Assembly: GCF_036785885.1 (NCBI RefSeq)
Contig: NC_092310.1
Location: 4,278,001-4,342,000 of the forward strand
Reading direction: 5' to 3'
Length of the DNA: 64,000 nt
Source: Coffea arabica
Taxonomy: Eukaryota > Streptophyta > Magnoliopsida > Gentianales > Rubiaceae
The translations under genes were made by a program, and so were the position numbers. Below, in pieces: positions 25,001 through 37,035 of this stretch (position 1 is its first letter; the number at the start of each line of letters is the position of its first letter). The notes under the pieces are model-generated. The model was not told where the DNA came from and made no database searches. It saw only the letters and a list, made by a program, of their open reading frames with translations.

Positions 25001-25208
25001 TTAATTTTTTTGGTGTATTTCACATTTTTTCAAGTGTCATGATAGGGAATCTAAAGACACATTATTATTTTTATATCAGATAAAATAAAACAAAATTAAA
25101 GTATATATTATTGAATTGATAATAAGTGTCATGATAAAAGTGCTATAATGACAAAAACCAGCAAGTGTCCTTTTAGACGTGTCAGGAAAAGCCATTTTTG
25201 TTGTAGTG

Positions 25209-26844
25209 TCGGTACCACTATCCGATCCAATGTCAAATTCAGTGTCAATATCTCACTTATCACGTGAGGGTAGAAAATATTTAAATAAATTGCATATGAC
25301 AAGTTAAATAAACAGGACGTTTGGCATAAATATAGAAATGACACAGAGTTGCCATTAAAAAGTGACACCAAGAATCCCATATGGGGATTTGATACCATAA
25401 TGCACTTGTACATCTCATCTAATTACTTAAGGGGAATTGAGGTTTTGATCCCAATGTTTGGCTTGGCATAATTAAAATGATTTAAGATTAATATAATTAA
25501 AGTTCCATAATAAAAATAATTGAAAATTAAATACTAAAAACAAATAACAAAATTCTTGCATAATTTAAATTTCACATTTATTACAATTTTGGATACTTTA
25601 TATTTGTTAAATCATTAGTTCCAATTGGTCGTCAAAAGGATAAAAAAAAAAGGAATATATTAAGCTGCTGTGTTTGTACGGTAGACAAAAAAATTCAAAC
25701 GGGCGCCCATTGCGTGCTTCTTTTTATTAATTTGTCAGCGGGCTCTTTTTATTAATTGGTCCCTGCCAGCAGGCTCAAACACGGTGAGTTTTATTAATTT
25801 GTTAGCGGCCTCTTTTTATTGGCGGGGACCAATTTGTAATTAGAGTCCACTATGTTCCTCAAACACTGCGAGTTTCCTTTTTTTAACAAAAAAAATCCAA
25901 CTAATAAAATAGTCCGGTGTGTGTCAGAGACACGACGGACATAGACAGAGAAACAAACATTTTCTCAGCTACATTTTTTGGAGTTTTTAATTTTTAGACA
26001 ATATTTTCAAGAAATTTGCCCATATGCAGGCTATAAATTGAATGGATTCATATGGATTAGGTATTTTTGAAAATATTGTGCAAAAAATTTTACTATAATG
26101 GTGTATGTTAATTATATTTTTGTGTTGATAGTCCATTTAAATTAGGTGTTTTTAAAGATATATTTTGAAATATTTTTAAAATTTTATTGGGATATTTTTA
26201 AAAATTTATTAAAGTTTCACCACCACTACCTACCACCGTCACCATCTTTTTTCCCTCTCCTTCTCCCTCCTCTTTTCTCCTCCCTTCCTATTCTCCCGCA
26301 ACACACCTCCCCTCCCTCTCTCTCTTTGGTTGAGCGAGCCACAGGTGTGGAGGAAGCAAAGAGGAATTGCGTGAAGCAGAGAATGGGAGGAAAAGGAAAA
26401 TGGTGGAGGGGAAGGAATAGCAAGAAGAAGGAAAAGGGAAGAGAAAGAAGGAAGGAACGGTTGACGGCGGTGGAGGAAGGGAGGGACAGCGGTAGGTGGT
26501 GGTTAGTGGAAAAGAAAGAGGTGGTAGATTTATTTTATTAATTTTTTATTTTTTATTATTTTTATTGTGTTTTTGAAGTTCTTTTAGAACATATTACTAT
26601 ATACTCGCAAATTCACAATCGACCATGGTCAAAACAAATTTTATCCAATAAAAATTCGATACATCCATTTCTTGAAAAGAGACATTCTTCAATGACTACA
26701 TCTTACTCATCTTTCATCAAGAAAGCATTCTCTTGAAGTAAATGCTTATTAACTGAAATCAGATGGCGTTTGCAATAACATTTAACACTCGAAATTTTTG
26801 AATTCTTAAACGATCTAATACTTTCATACCCATCTCCCAATTGA
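25209..26844. other. Gene-free interval
   Basis: 25209-25400 shares a diverged sequence (around 'gtgtcaatatctcacttatcac', in reverse) with 62262-62330, so both belong to one dispersed repeat family. 25690-25830 has loose repeats of 'ctctttttatta'. 26225-26530 is a CT-rich then GA-rich stretch. No gene seen. Confidence 0.5.
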
Positions 26845-29171
26845 CTAGAGAGGCTGATAGGATATCCACCTTCCAAACATGGATCTACATTCCGCTGGCT
26901 TATAATATGGAGCAGCATGGCCTGCTCCCTGATAAAAATGAAGCAAAATATATAGTCAAATCTAATAGTGTTCTTAACTTAATACAACCTGAAAACCTAC
27001 ACTATAGCAAGAGAAAGAGGAATTTCTCACCTTTACAGTTGCAAATGTCATCTTATTTGCATAAGTCCTTGTATAACTGTACGTAGAAAAGAGAATGAAT
27101 TTGTTTAACTTCATGTTAAAGGTAACAAGGAGAAAATTTTCAATTTTCAATTTTCAACCAACCCTGCAACTTGGCCTTGATGAATCCACTGTCTCCAATC
27201 ATCAATAGTTGGGTAATTTAGAGATCTTATCCATTCTTCAGTTCCCAAATATGGTGAGATCATATCATGGTCACCACTGAAATTAATACAAATATTGTGC
27301 TTTCAACATATATAATCGCCATTAATCCGCGAGTGTGATGATATAAATTTTACAATACGAATATTTTGTTACCAAACCTGTATATGAGAGATCTGTAACC
27401 TTTAGTGCTGAGGTTTGCGTGGTATGGTACAGCGCTCCCTGCATTTATTGTGTATAGTATGCTATAGTTGCATCTAATCCACTCTTTAATAGTCCCCTGT
27501 CATGTAATTAAACAAAATATATGCAGAATCACATGAAGACAACAAGAATATTTAGAGAATTATGGTAGGTACAGTTGTGTTAGGTGCAATTATATCTTTG
27601 ATATTGTATTTCTTACAAGTTTTGATGTACACTTACATTACTTTATCGTGTGTGTGTGTGTGTATATATATATATATTGCTTTATGTAAGTGTACACCAA
27701 TTATTGTAAAAACTACAATAATTAGATACAATTGCACCAAATCATAACTGTACCTCTCCGTGCCCAAATTTAGAGAAGCTGTCTTAAAATGGAATATCAA
27801 AATGTACAATTTTTACATGCCTTTCGCACATGGAGGGCCTCTTGGACACTCCTGTCATTAGCCCAGTAGTATAGAACCTCCTCTCCGGTCACCTACGATA
27901 ACCATGTGGGCAAGAATTAATCACAATGTTGTGTTTGGATAGAAAATCATTTGCGTAAATTTATCTACTTGCATAATAAATACATTTTTCAATCTTTTTT
28001 TATCTCGTATATATCGTATAAAAAAATGTTATAATATTTTTTAAAAAAATATTTCAAATAATCTCCTTTCCAAACACACTTAATTTATTGCTTTACACGC
28101 GATTTCGCAAAGATAATAGCAATATCTTACACGACATTCAACTGGATTAAATTCCAAAACATCAAGCTCCTCAAACTTCTTATAGAACGTTTCAACAGTT
28201 GATCTCCTGCCACTGAATAAGTTATTTGGCTTTGGTGAAACATCAGGACAAGTGGGCTCCAGCACATGCATAGGCTCGATGTTATCAATCAACTGCAGAA
28301 GCACATATTTTACCAAAATTATTTTAACAGTATACTGATCGTGTACATATCGTCAGTACATAGAAAATTAATCGTTCTTTGTTTAATTTTTTTTTCAACC
28401 TTTGTAGGAGGCATAGACGGTTTAATTTATTAAGTAGGAAAATAGTTTACAGAAACACGAAGGAGAAAAAGATTGCTGACCTTATTGTATGCCTGGATAT
28501 TCTTCAAGCAGGGCGCATTGCTGGGGTCTATATTTACATATTCTCCTTTACAGGTCGCTTTCAAGGACTGTAAAATTATAATATAGGTTAGTTAGCAAAT
28601 CAAGGGTAACTGTGCACTAAAAAAATATGCGTGACACAATGTTTTAAAAGATCATCATTCAGCAGCGTGTAACTAAAAAATATTCAACCTCATAGAGTTC
28701 ATCAGAGATTAGCGCCATCCTATGAGCAAACGGGATTGCATGGTTTCCATCGCCTTGAGTGGTCGGTGCTGGGTTTCCAAGTATGTATCCCTGAAGCCAT
28801 GGATTTTGAGAGGTGTAAGTGACATGTTATCAGTGAAGCATAAATATGAACAATCTAAAAAGTGCTTATTAAAAATAATATTTTTGTCCAAATATGTAAT
28901 GATCTTGCTAGGTAGACTACAAAGAGAAGATTATGATAGTTACAGGACCTTGAGATGAGTATGCGGCTCAATCCCAGCACCATTTCCTACAAGGACACCA
29001 GATTATGGAAGTTTTAGGGTTAAGAATTCTTGGAAATTAATCTTTCCTGTAGTCCTGGAGAAATGAAACTTGTAGTTTTTACTTTTGTTTATGGCAACTT
29101 CGATGGATTACCTTGTAGCAGAACGCTCTGAACCATTGTGGTCCAACTTGAGAGAGTAATGCCATCATTAG
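26845..29171 (-). pseudogene. Serine carboxypeptidase-like (SCPL, peptidase S10) gene, 3' part only
   Basis: Nine consecutive exons keep frame and splice sites: 28986-28949, 28790-28689, 28567-28481, 28292-28131, 27892-27821, 27497-27379, 27276-27163, 27076-27031 and 26928-26845 (stop). The 27892-27821 exon uses a GC donor. They encode 'GYILGNP', '[16 protein letters not shown]', 'YSGDHDMISPYLGTEEWIRS' with the catalytic Asp, and 'GAGHAAPYYKP' with the catalytic His. An upstream exon remnant ending at 29112 joins in phase. The signal peptide and the G-D-S-Y catalytic-serine region are absent. SCPL proteins are vacuolar or secreted hydrolases or acyltransferases. Without the serine half it cannot be active, although the exons look little decayed. 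Confidence 0.85.
27568..27754. mobile_element. MITE-like inverted repeat inside an SCPL intron
   Basis: The ends GGTACAGTTGTGTTAGGTGC and the complement of 'gcaccaaatcataactgtacc' form ~30-bp imperfect terminal inverted repeats. It lies in the intron between the exons at 27497 and 27821. A (TG)n(TA)n microsatellite (about 27647-27679) forms the middle. No clear TSD. Confidence 0.6.
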
Positions 29172-29494
29172 CATGGTTCGAAGACTCAGCCAAGACCGAG
29201 ACGACTCGGCCGAGTTGTCACCGTCTCGGTTTAGTCCGAGACTAGACCACGACGAATCGATACCGAGATACGTGACTCGTCGAGACGTCACCGTGAAGGG
29301 TTGAAACGACCGAGTCACTCCGAGTCATCCCGAGTCAACTCGAATTTTTATTATTTTTACTAATTTTTTAAATTATTTTTGTTTATCATATTTTTTACAA
29401 TTTTTAGAATATTAAATATTTCAAAAATTCGCATCTCGCCGAGATCGCGACCGATATGGAACAGTCCAGACCGCGACCGCGATTTTGAACCATG
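29172..29494. mobile_element. hAT-like MITE at the broken end of the SCPL gene
   Basis: The 323-bp element has ends CATGGTTCGAA and TTTTGAACCATG (inverted). It is flanked by ATCATTAG (29164-29171) and ATCATGAG (29495-29502), an 8-bp duplication with one mismatch. The interior is rich in 'gactcg' and 'gagtc' words. It interrupts the exon remnant of the SCPL gene. Eight-base duplications point to the hAT superfamily. Confidence 0.7.
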
Positions 29495-29819
29495 ATCATG
29501 AGCACTTGTTCATCAAATATAACGAGGAAAAGGAAGAAGGAATATTTTTCTCTTAGAATTAATATAACCTAGAATTCCAAATCAACGGTTTCTTTCTTTA
29601 TTCTCCAAGCATCTTGGAGTTAATATACTCACAGAAAAGAATAAAAATCCTGCAAAACTCGAATGAATCTTTGTATTTGTTCCTCTTAATGCTCTACCTA
29701 TTTGGAGTAAGCGGGCAAGACCCCTAGCTAAAGGGGCTTCAGTTGCAAGATTATGGAAGGCATTTGTAATATATACAATTTGCTTACAAAGGCGTTGGCA
29801 ATCTCCACCAATTTCTGTT

Positions 29820-29960
29820 TCGGCTTCAGTTGCTGCACCTTCATTAGTTTCACCTTGACCTGCTGCACCTCTATTTGATGCACCTTGACCTGCTGCACCT
29901 CCATTTGATGCACCTTGAGTTGCAGCACCATTATTTGATGCACCTTGAGTTACTGAACCT
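29820..29960. repeat. 30-bp coding tandem repeat, about five units
   Basis: Units resemble 'caccttgacctgctgcacct' followed by 'ccatttgatg' and encode ten-residue N-x-G-A-A-x-Q-G-A-S repeats on the minus strand. Confidence 0.8.
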
Positions 29961-30504
29961 CCATTTCTAGCTCTTTTTGCAGAACCAGAAAGGGCCTCCA
30001 AGGTACGAGATTTTCTGCTATCTCTATTTTTTCTATTACTAGAGCTATCATTGTCCCTCCTATTCTGACTTGATGGAGTTGGGTCATTATCAACTTGGCT
30101 ATGCATTTGTGGCTCAGACTTCTATGTATTGTTGTTGGCCTGCTCACATTTTCTAGAAGATTTTTTATATGAATCTTCATCTTTACCAGTATGGTCATGC
30201 GCTCATTCTATAGCTGCAACTGATCTACTAGCTTGGACTCATTTTTTTCGTCTATGAGGTGCCGCTGCCTGTTGTGTAAGAATTTCACCATCATCCAAAA
30301 TCTCCTCTATTACCACTGAACTCTTTGTCTGTGATAACTATTCCAGTTGCTTTTTCTTCTACAACTCATATATTTCTTCAACTGTTACATGATGACAGTA
30401 TACTTCCATCAACTTGTACTCATTAACCCAACCGCAGAATTGTCTAATGTCTTTATCCGTTTGAAGTTCCATTAGTCAGGGTCAATGTAATAATATAACA
30501 TGGT

Positions 30505-30720
30505 ATCCTTGTGCCCACACTCTTCCACCATTTTATTTATTTCATGAATTGACATAAAATTAGCATGGCAAAGATTGAAATAATCAATCTCTCCACCTAC
30601 ATAACTCTTGTAATCCTTGTGCCCACACTCTTCCACCATTTTATTTATTTCATGAATCGACATAAAATCAGCATGGCAAAGATTAAAATAATCAATCTCT
30701 CCACCTACATAACTCTTGTA
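30505..30720. repeat. 108-bp tandem duplication in the MULE fragment
   Basis: Two adjacent copies are offset by exactly 108 bp (36 codons) and differ at only three or four positions. The PB1-like motif therefore appears twice in the open frame. Confidence 0.85.
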
Positions 30721-30932
30721 TTTCTCTCCCTTAATTTTACCACGATGGTGGAGTTTAAGAAAAAATACAGATCTATCAGGGACTGCAATAACAACAAAGG
30801 CAAACAACACGATTCTTGTTAATCACCATTTTTTATTGTCATACATGTTGTTCTTCTTATAAAAATACTTAACCCCTATTTGTTAATTAACTCGAATCAG
30901 ACAACTGCAGTTTGAAAAGTTTATTTTTTTAT

Positions 30933-31581
30933 GAGTAAATTACAAGATAGAGGGTCTTGTAGGACCATTTGCAACCCACTTATACTACAAAAAAGGGAAG
31001 TCAATGGTTCTTATGTCCTTTTCTAAACAAGCGGATCACATCAGCAAACCCTAAACCCAATAAACACTCTGACTAAATACTTCATTATACTCAAAACACA
31101 AACAACACCATTAATCATACAAAATGTGTACAGATTGTAATATTTCTTACCGTATAATGTGTACGGATCAATGAACTCATCCTTTTGCCTTTTCACCCAA
31201 TTCACTGCCATTGATCACCGATTCACTGCTAATCTTTGTCTTTTGTTGGTTCTCATAAATCTGGGCACTGATTACTATGATTTTGCTAGATCAATTTTGA
31301 TACTTTTCACTATCATTGTTTACTTTGTCAAAAAGTTTACCAACATTCCAAACCCCAAGTTAAAGCCTTCATTTACCAGATGAAATTTTTCCCACAAATG
31401 CTATGCAGACAAAATTGCCCCTCAAAAAGTTGATTTCCTTCTCTTGTAACGCCACAAATACGCGGAGTGACCAAAACGGTACAGATTTACTAGTTCAGTG
31501 ACATTTTTGGCTAATAAAAAAGTTTAGTAACCAGAACCGGCACTTCACAATAGTTTAGTGACATATCGTGCAATTTACTCT
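30933..31581. mobile_element. MITE-like element with GAGTAAATT termini
   Basis: The left end GAGTAAATTACAAGAT and the complement of the right end 'atcgtgcaatttactc' are near-identical 16-bp inverted repeats. Internal phrases such as 'agtttagtgacat' repeat. Flanks are T-rich, so the TSD cannot be judged. It has no coding capacity. Confidence 0.6.
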
Positions 31582-31888
31582 TTTTAAAATTACAGCAGTG
31601 TATATGACTCTGCTAATTTTCATAAAGTACATCAGAATTTTGAATTAACTGCCCATGCCATAGTCTTATCAGTAGAGTAATAATTTTGTAATGAATTTTT
31701 AAAGCTCTCAAAGAGATTGGCTATACAGTCTTGGCATTAAGTTTGTCTGCAAACTTTTTTGTGTAATTTCGATTCAACCATGATTGTAGTTTGTAATAGC
31801 AACCAAGAAGTTGAGAATTCTGATTCATCATGCATTCAATATTTTGAAACCCAATTATCTTGTCAAGAGAAGGCTGTTACATGGAAGA
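31582..31888. other. Gene-free gap
   Basis: About 300 bp. No features seen. Confidence 0.5.
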
Positions 31889-31893
31889 CCAAC

Positions 31894-34808
31894 TGTCACG
31901 CCCCAAATCCAGGTCCCTGGACTGGATTTGCAACGTGGCACGCCGTATCTATGAGATCTTACTCCCATAAATACAAGGCATCGTAACCATAGTTTACAAA
32001 AATTCACTAAAATTTTAAAACTTACATATACCAATGAAACATATACATTTCAATAAATTACATCTACAAAATGCTTTATTCTAACTTCCTAGAATTTTAA
32101 ACACCTACCTATATACCTTTCTCACTTATCTTCTAAACGCACATGAGTCGACTTTCTTGATCTGCAAGAAAGATAACTAGACGTGGGTTGAGCGACGTAT
32201 GCCCAATAGGTAATACTTGCTCCCCTGTCGGATCATGTAGCTATATATATATATATATACTATATATACTTTTACAAATTCGGTCACACCATGCCACATG
32301 TATATATCAATTAAACATGTTTGTCATCCCATTTCATATATTACATAAATATATTCCATTGAAAGTGAGAGGCTTAAACATAAGTGGCCTCTGTCTAACG
32401 TGGCACTTAGTCCCATAGATTCTAGAGGTGGCCCCCACCAAACATAGCTTAGAAATATACATAATATGACATGATTGTATTCATTGAACATACTTGCAAA
32501 TCATAAATTATATCAATCATGCCATCTCATTTCATAACATAGCTCATAAACAAGCACATGCAATATCCGGCTTCTGAGTACTCAGTCTAGAGATTAAACC
32601 CCTTCTAGGTGGACAACTAATAGGTTTCATGACTACCAATTAGTTTCATTACATACATAGGTCAATCGGCCGAATTCTATACTAGACTACTATTACCATT
32701 AAATAGGACTATAGCCCCTACTGTTTATTCCATGACTGTTTAGAGTTTTTCGTAACATAAAATTATTTCACGCGTCACATGCACCTTTCTTTCGTTTCAT
32801 GAAAATATTCCACTCATTCCATAAAATATTGCATAGCAAAATATTTCAAGTATTCATAATTTCATGCTTGCAAAACATTTGAAATAGGCATACATGATCC
32901 ATTGCTTCATATACCAAAATAAAGTTCTTACTCGAAAAATATTCATATTTAACATTTCAAAACTACAGAAGGGGTAAGCACCACCTACCTCAAACTACTC
33001 TCTTGAAGAAATTCTTAGTGCACCCTTAAACTTGCTTCAAACCTATAATGAATAACATATGTATGTCTTAATCAGCTCATACATCCTAATTTAAAGTTCT
33101 TATTTCTATCTTGAATAACCCTAAAAAAGTATTTGATAAGTCTCCTAAAATGGAAGGTTTTTCTTTTCAGAAAGTTTCCTAATTTAAAAGCGTCTCCCTT
33201 TTTAGAAGAGGCCATAATTTGGTTATTCATAAAATAAATGCTATGTATTTATTTAACTTACTCATTTGTTTATTTGTAGAAGAAATGGCCGGCCTTATTT
33301 AAAGTCACTTTCTAGAGCTGAGACCAACCATAAAAATATATTTCTTTTTATTCAAATAGGACTTAAAAGAAATATTGAACCTTTGGTGTTGTTATTGGGT
33401 CCATTTGTCACAACTTAGATTATTATAATTAAATTTAGGTTTTCAAAACTTCCTTAAGAATGTGTGCAACGAGTTCGAGCCTAAGATTCCATGATCAAAG
33501 GTGAGGCACGTATTCAAAATACTACAATTTTGTTTTTAAGTTGTATAACATATGTTCATTATATTTGTTTGGGAAAGCTTAATAAGTCCAACAAAATATC
33601 CATTAAGCCAATTATCTAGTCAATTATTAATTTTAACTAAAGCTCAATCTCTTTCAACCTAAATCAGCCTTTATTAATAATCAGCTTTAACCCACAATAC
33701 CAGTTTTTTTAATATATTTTAGCTACCCCATTCTAGTTATCCCAAATTTCGAGGGCTAATTTGCAATTTGCAACAACTCCGAAAGCTAGACCAAATCAAC
33801 AGTCTTCTTCTTCCTCTTGTTACTAACAAACCATTCTCACGAAAGCAAAAGACATGACCAATCTTTCATTTGTGTTGAAAACTTAGGAATAGAAAACCTT
33901 AAGGCATTGAACTATTTAATTATTTTCTTCCTCTATTCCGGCAGTAAAACCAAGAATTAACCACCAATATTTTATCCTTTTAATTCATATTAATGGTGGC
34001 CTTGCCTTCAAGTGCCCCTTATGCCATAAAATTCCTTCTATTCTCTAACAAAACCCCAATGATAGGCAGAACCATAGAGGTGTTTCAAAAGAGAAATCAT
34101 CAATTCCTCCCAAACATTATATAAAGCATGGTCTGGTTACTTCACCTTTTTTTTCATTGGTTTGAGTATTCTTTTGACTTTCTACATTCAAACTAATAGT
34201 ATTATTAACCAGAAGGTAGTCGCATGGCTTATGAACTTCCATAATCTAAACAAAAACACTTATCAAAACTCACAAAACTTGTACCTAATATTTCAGACAT
34301 GTTTTGGGGCTACTACGGATGAAAATCTTTGGTTAGTAAAAGAGAAAACTAAGAAATATTAAAAGAAGAGTTCACGGCCTTACTTGTTCATGGTCAGAGG
34401 AGCCAAATTCTTGTATTCTTGCCTCTGTCCAATCTCTTGATTTCAACTTTTCCTTTTGCTGACATGTCCTTACTCTCTTATTTTATGGTTTTCTTCTTGT
34501 AACGTTGTGAAAGTTTACTCACTATTAGACTAGTTATAGTTGGAGTTGGTTTACGCCACTTCGTCCTAAAATAACTCCACCAACTCAAACTAACTTCCAT
34601 CTCTTTCTACTTTATCTCCTAGTTTGTCTTCTATAATATCTACAAGTTCATGTTAATTCCTACTCTCTCTTATCATGGCTCTTACTTTCACTTGGTGGTT
34701 GAGATAAGATAAGACATTAACATCAATCTCTATAGAGATAAATTAACTAAGTAAATAACTAGTAAATTAATTAATAACATCATTTACAAAAAAATTCGGG
34801 GTTTCACA
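31894..34808. mobile_element. Solo LTR (2.9 kb)
   Basis: It begins TGTCACGCCCC and ends GGGGTTTCACA, flanked by perfect CCAAC duplications (31889-31893 and 34809-34813). The interior has no retrotransposon domain and no second LTR. It contains an (AT)n microsatellite near 32240. The ends differ from those of the 14021-17754 unit, so it is a different family. Confidence 0.8.
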
Positions 34809-34813
34809 CCAAC

Positions 34814-37035
34814 TCCCCCAATTTCTTAACTGTTTGTCTTTTTAAAAAAAAAAATTATCTGAATGATCCACAGACTACAAAGTAGTCCAGACTGGCTTTA
34901 CATTTTGTGCCCAGAAAAAAAAAAAGTGATATCAAAACACCTTGTAATAAAAGAACACTAAGGATCAAGAATTCGGTCTCTCATGCATGCAGGCCTCGCC
35001 ATATGGACCTGGCTGCTTTAAATGATCGTATTGTTTTAGGATATGAAATTTTTTTGCATCACTACATGTTTTTAAACAGTAAGCTTTCTTATATTTTCCC
35101 AAGTAAGTAAGGGCCAAAGCATTCTAATAGTTTCCTACCCTTGGGCTAGACAAAATCTTACCGTACTATATTTGTTAGAACTTTTCAAAATTTATAAAGG
35201 AGCTGCGGATGGAATGTTGTTGGATCGGTCCATGTATCCACTATCCGGCCCGAAATTAGTTGAAACAAAACTAGACTTGTGGATCGAATTCTACCGGGAG
35301 AATTGCGAAATTGTATCAAATTGGATCTGCAGGCAAATCCATTAGGATTCGTGGATGGATCCTTAGTAATGGTCAAAAAGTTTAATTTTTTTATTTTGGC
35401 ACCTTTTCATATTTTGACAGTTAATATTTTTCCAATAGTATCTAAAACATCTTGAAAACTACTGATTACTTGTGTTAGTATGGAGGAACCTATCGGCTAA
35501 CACAAATCAAGAAAAAGACATGAAATCAAGTTACAGCTCTTGACACAAAACAATCTCATTCTATAAAAGATCATGTACAAAGTGATTTGTTACAGAAATT
35601 CACTTTCCTACACTCTACAATACTCTACAAAAAACGCTCCATAGTTTGTCTTACTTAGTTCAATGATTAAAGATAAACAAACTTCAAACTATCCTAAAAT
35701 ATTTGTCCAAGTTTTATTGCATAAAAATACTAGACAAATAAAGTCTAAATAAAAGTGATTTTGAACCATGATTTGAATCCTTTATTTGTTTATTTATCTT
35801 TGTATTCTACAGCCATTTTCTTGTAACATTCCCAATAATATCAACTCATTTCACCGAAGGATGGTTTGGAGGAGGATTCAGCTCCTCTCCAATATAGTTT
35901 CTTTTCAACTTCCCTCAATTACATTTAGGTGGATCATACATGTATTAATCCAATATCAAAGCCCCAGAATCATTGTTTATAATCATGGCTCTTGACCCTT
36001 GATGATTTATCAATTCGCTTTCTGTTGGTACCTTATTTTTGTGTGAATGGAATGACAATTCACTGGGCTTTTGGCCACGATCTTGTAACCTTGAGTTTGG
36101 TAGGTTAGATTTAATAAATCAAGTGCGATTCAAACTCGAATAATTCTATAAATTAACAAACCAAATTCGAATAAAATTTTAAAATTTTGAAATCTTTCAT
36201 TAAAAACCCAACGAACTTGAACTATTTTTATGTAATATGTACTATGATTGCTCTTTACTTCAGTAGCAAAAGTGCCAATTTGAGTCTTATGATTCTGCTC
36301 CTTAAAGCAACATCACATCATGAATAATTTATTTGCTTCCAAACGAACAGAAGTGTCGCTGCAATTTGTTGGATCTACTCGCAAAGTTTCCCAGTTTTTC
36401 TGTCGTTGCATTATGATTCTGCTTGGAAGATTATCTTATCTTACTAATTAATTTGTTAGTCTTTTCTGTTTCTAAGCAAGACTTTCAGGCATCAATTATA
36501 TGAAGTAGATGGAAAGAGATTTTTCAAGAAATTTTTTTAGGCGAAGTAAACCACAAAGACATATCACAATTTGTTTGTCAACTTCGGTTATTGCTTGAAA
36601 CAGGGACCTTTTACATTTTGTGATTTCTTGTCCTTCTTTTCTTTTTGAAGATCTAGATGGAAGATCAAGGAGAAAGGCTTTGCGTAAAGAAGAATGGAAA
36701 ACGAGAAATTAGATGTGGAAATTGATATGGAAAGCTTCTGTAACAATTCATTTGACTTATGCATGCTTTGGACAATTATAGTGCTCTTATGAACTTTTTT
36801 TCTTTCTTTTTTTTTTTTTCAATTTCAGTTGCAGATTTAATTTATATATATTTTTTCAGTAACTTCGTCAATTCGCCTTTGAAGATTAAACATCAAATTG
36901 GAGTTAAATTTAAGGGATTTAATTTGCAAGAACTGTCGAGAGCAGGAATGAAGAGAAAAAAGTGATTCTTGATAACATATTTATAGGTACAATTTCATGT
37001 TTTTGGTAATTTATTTTTGCTACCCATTCATGATC
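34814..37035. other. Gene-free interval left of the viral locus
   Basis: AT-rich with poly-A/T runs. Open frames are short and unconvincing. A frame on the minus strand at 35185-35376 has non-random composition, but I could not place it. Confidence 0.5.

Larger units (their letters stand above)
21383..25208. mobile_element. Non-autonomous CACTA (En/Spm) transposon carrying host exons
   Basis: The terminal inverted repeats are CACTACAACAAAAATGGC (21383 on) and its complement ending TTGTTGTAGTG (25208). Flanking triplets are TCA and TCG, a 3-bp duplication with one mismatch. Subterminal repeats of the form 'gtgtcagga/tgata' recur in both orientations within about 250 bp of each end (for example near 21409, 21440, 21585, 25033, 25126, 25178), as CACTA transposases require. 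No transposase is present. The interior holds minus-strand exon fragments of three host genes (22079-22288, 22830-23018, 23398-23567), so this is a gene-capturing CACTA. Confidence 0.88.
29582..30830 (-). pseudogene. MULE (Mutator-like) transposase gene fragment
   Basis: Minus-strand frames from 30810 encode 'KSYVGGEIDYFNLCHADF', 'SIHEINKMVEECGHKDTML' and 'YYYIDPD', then 'TDKDIRQFCGWVNEYKLMEV'. This is the N-terminal PB1-like domain that precedes MuDR-type transposases in plants. A 108-bp segment is duplicated in tandem (30505-30612 and 30613-30720). The stretch 30106-29582 encodes a low-complexity Asn/Gly/Ala/Gln tail built from 30-bp units. The DDE transposase core and zinc finger are missing, and stops fall between the two frames. 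Confidence 0.65.

Noticed and set aside
26146..26541. 131-codon frame rich in Glu/Lys/Arg
   Set aside because: It is produced by a purine-rich low-complexity tract. The opposite strand gives an equally meaningless frame.
29830..29960. CRISPR-like or satellite array
   Set aside because: The 30-bp units are contiguous coding repeats (no spacers) in a transposase fragment of a plant genome.
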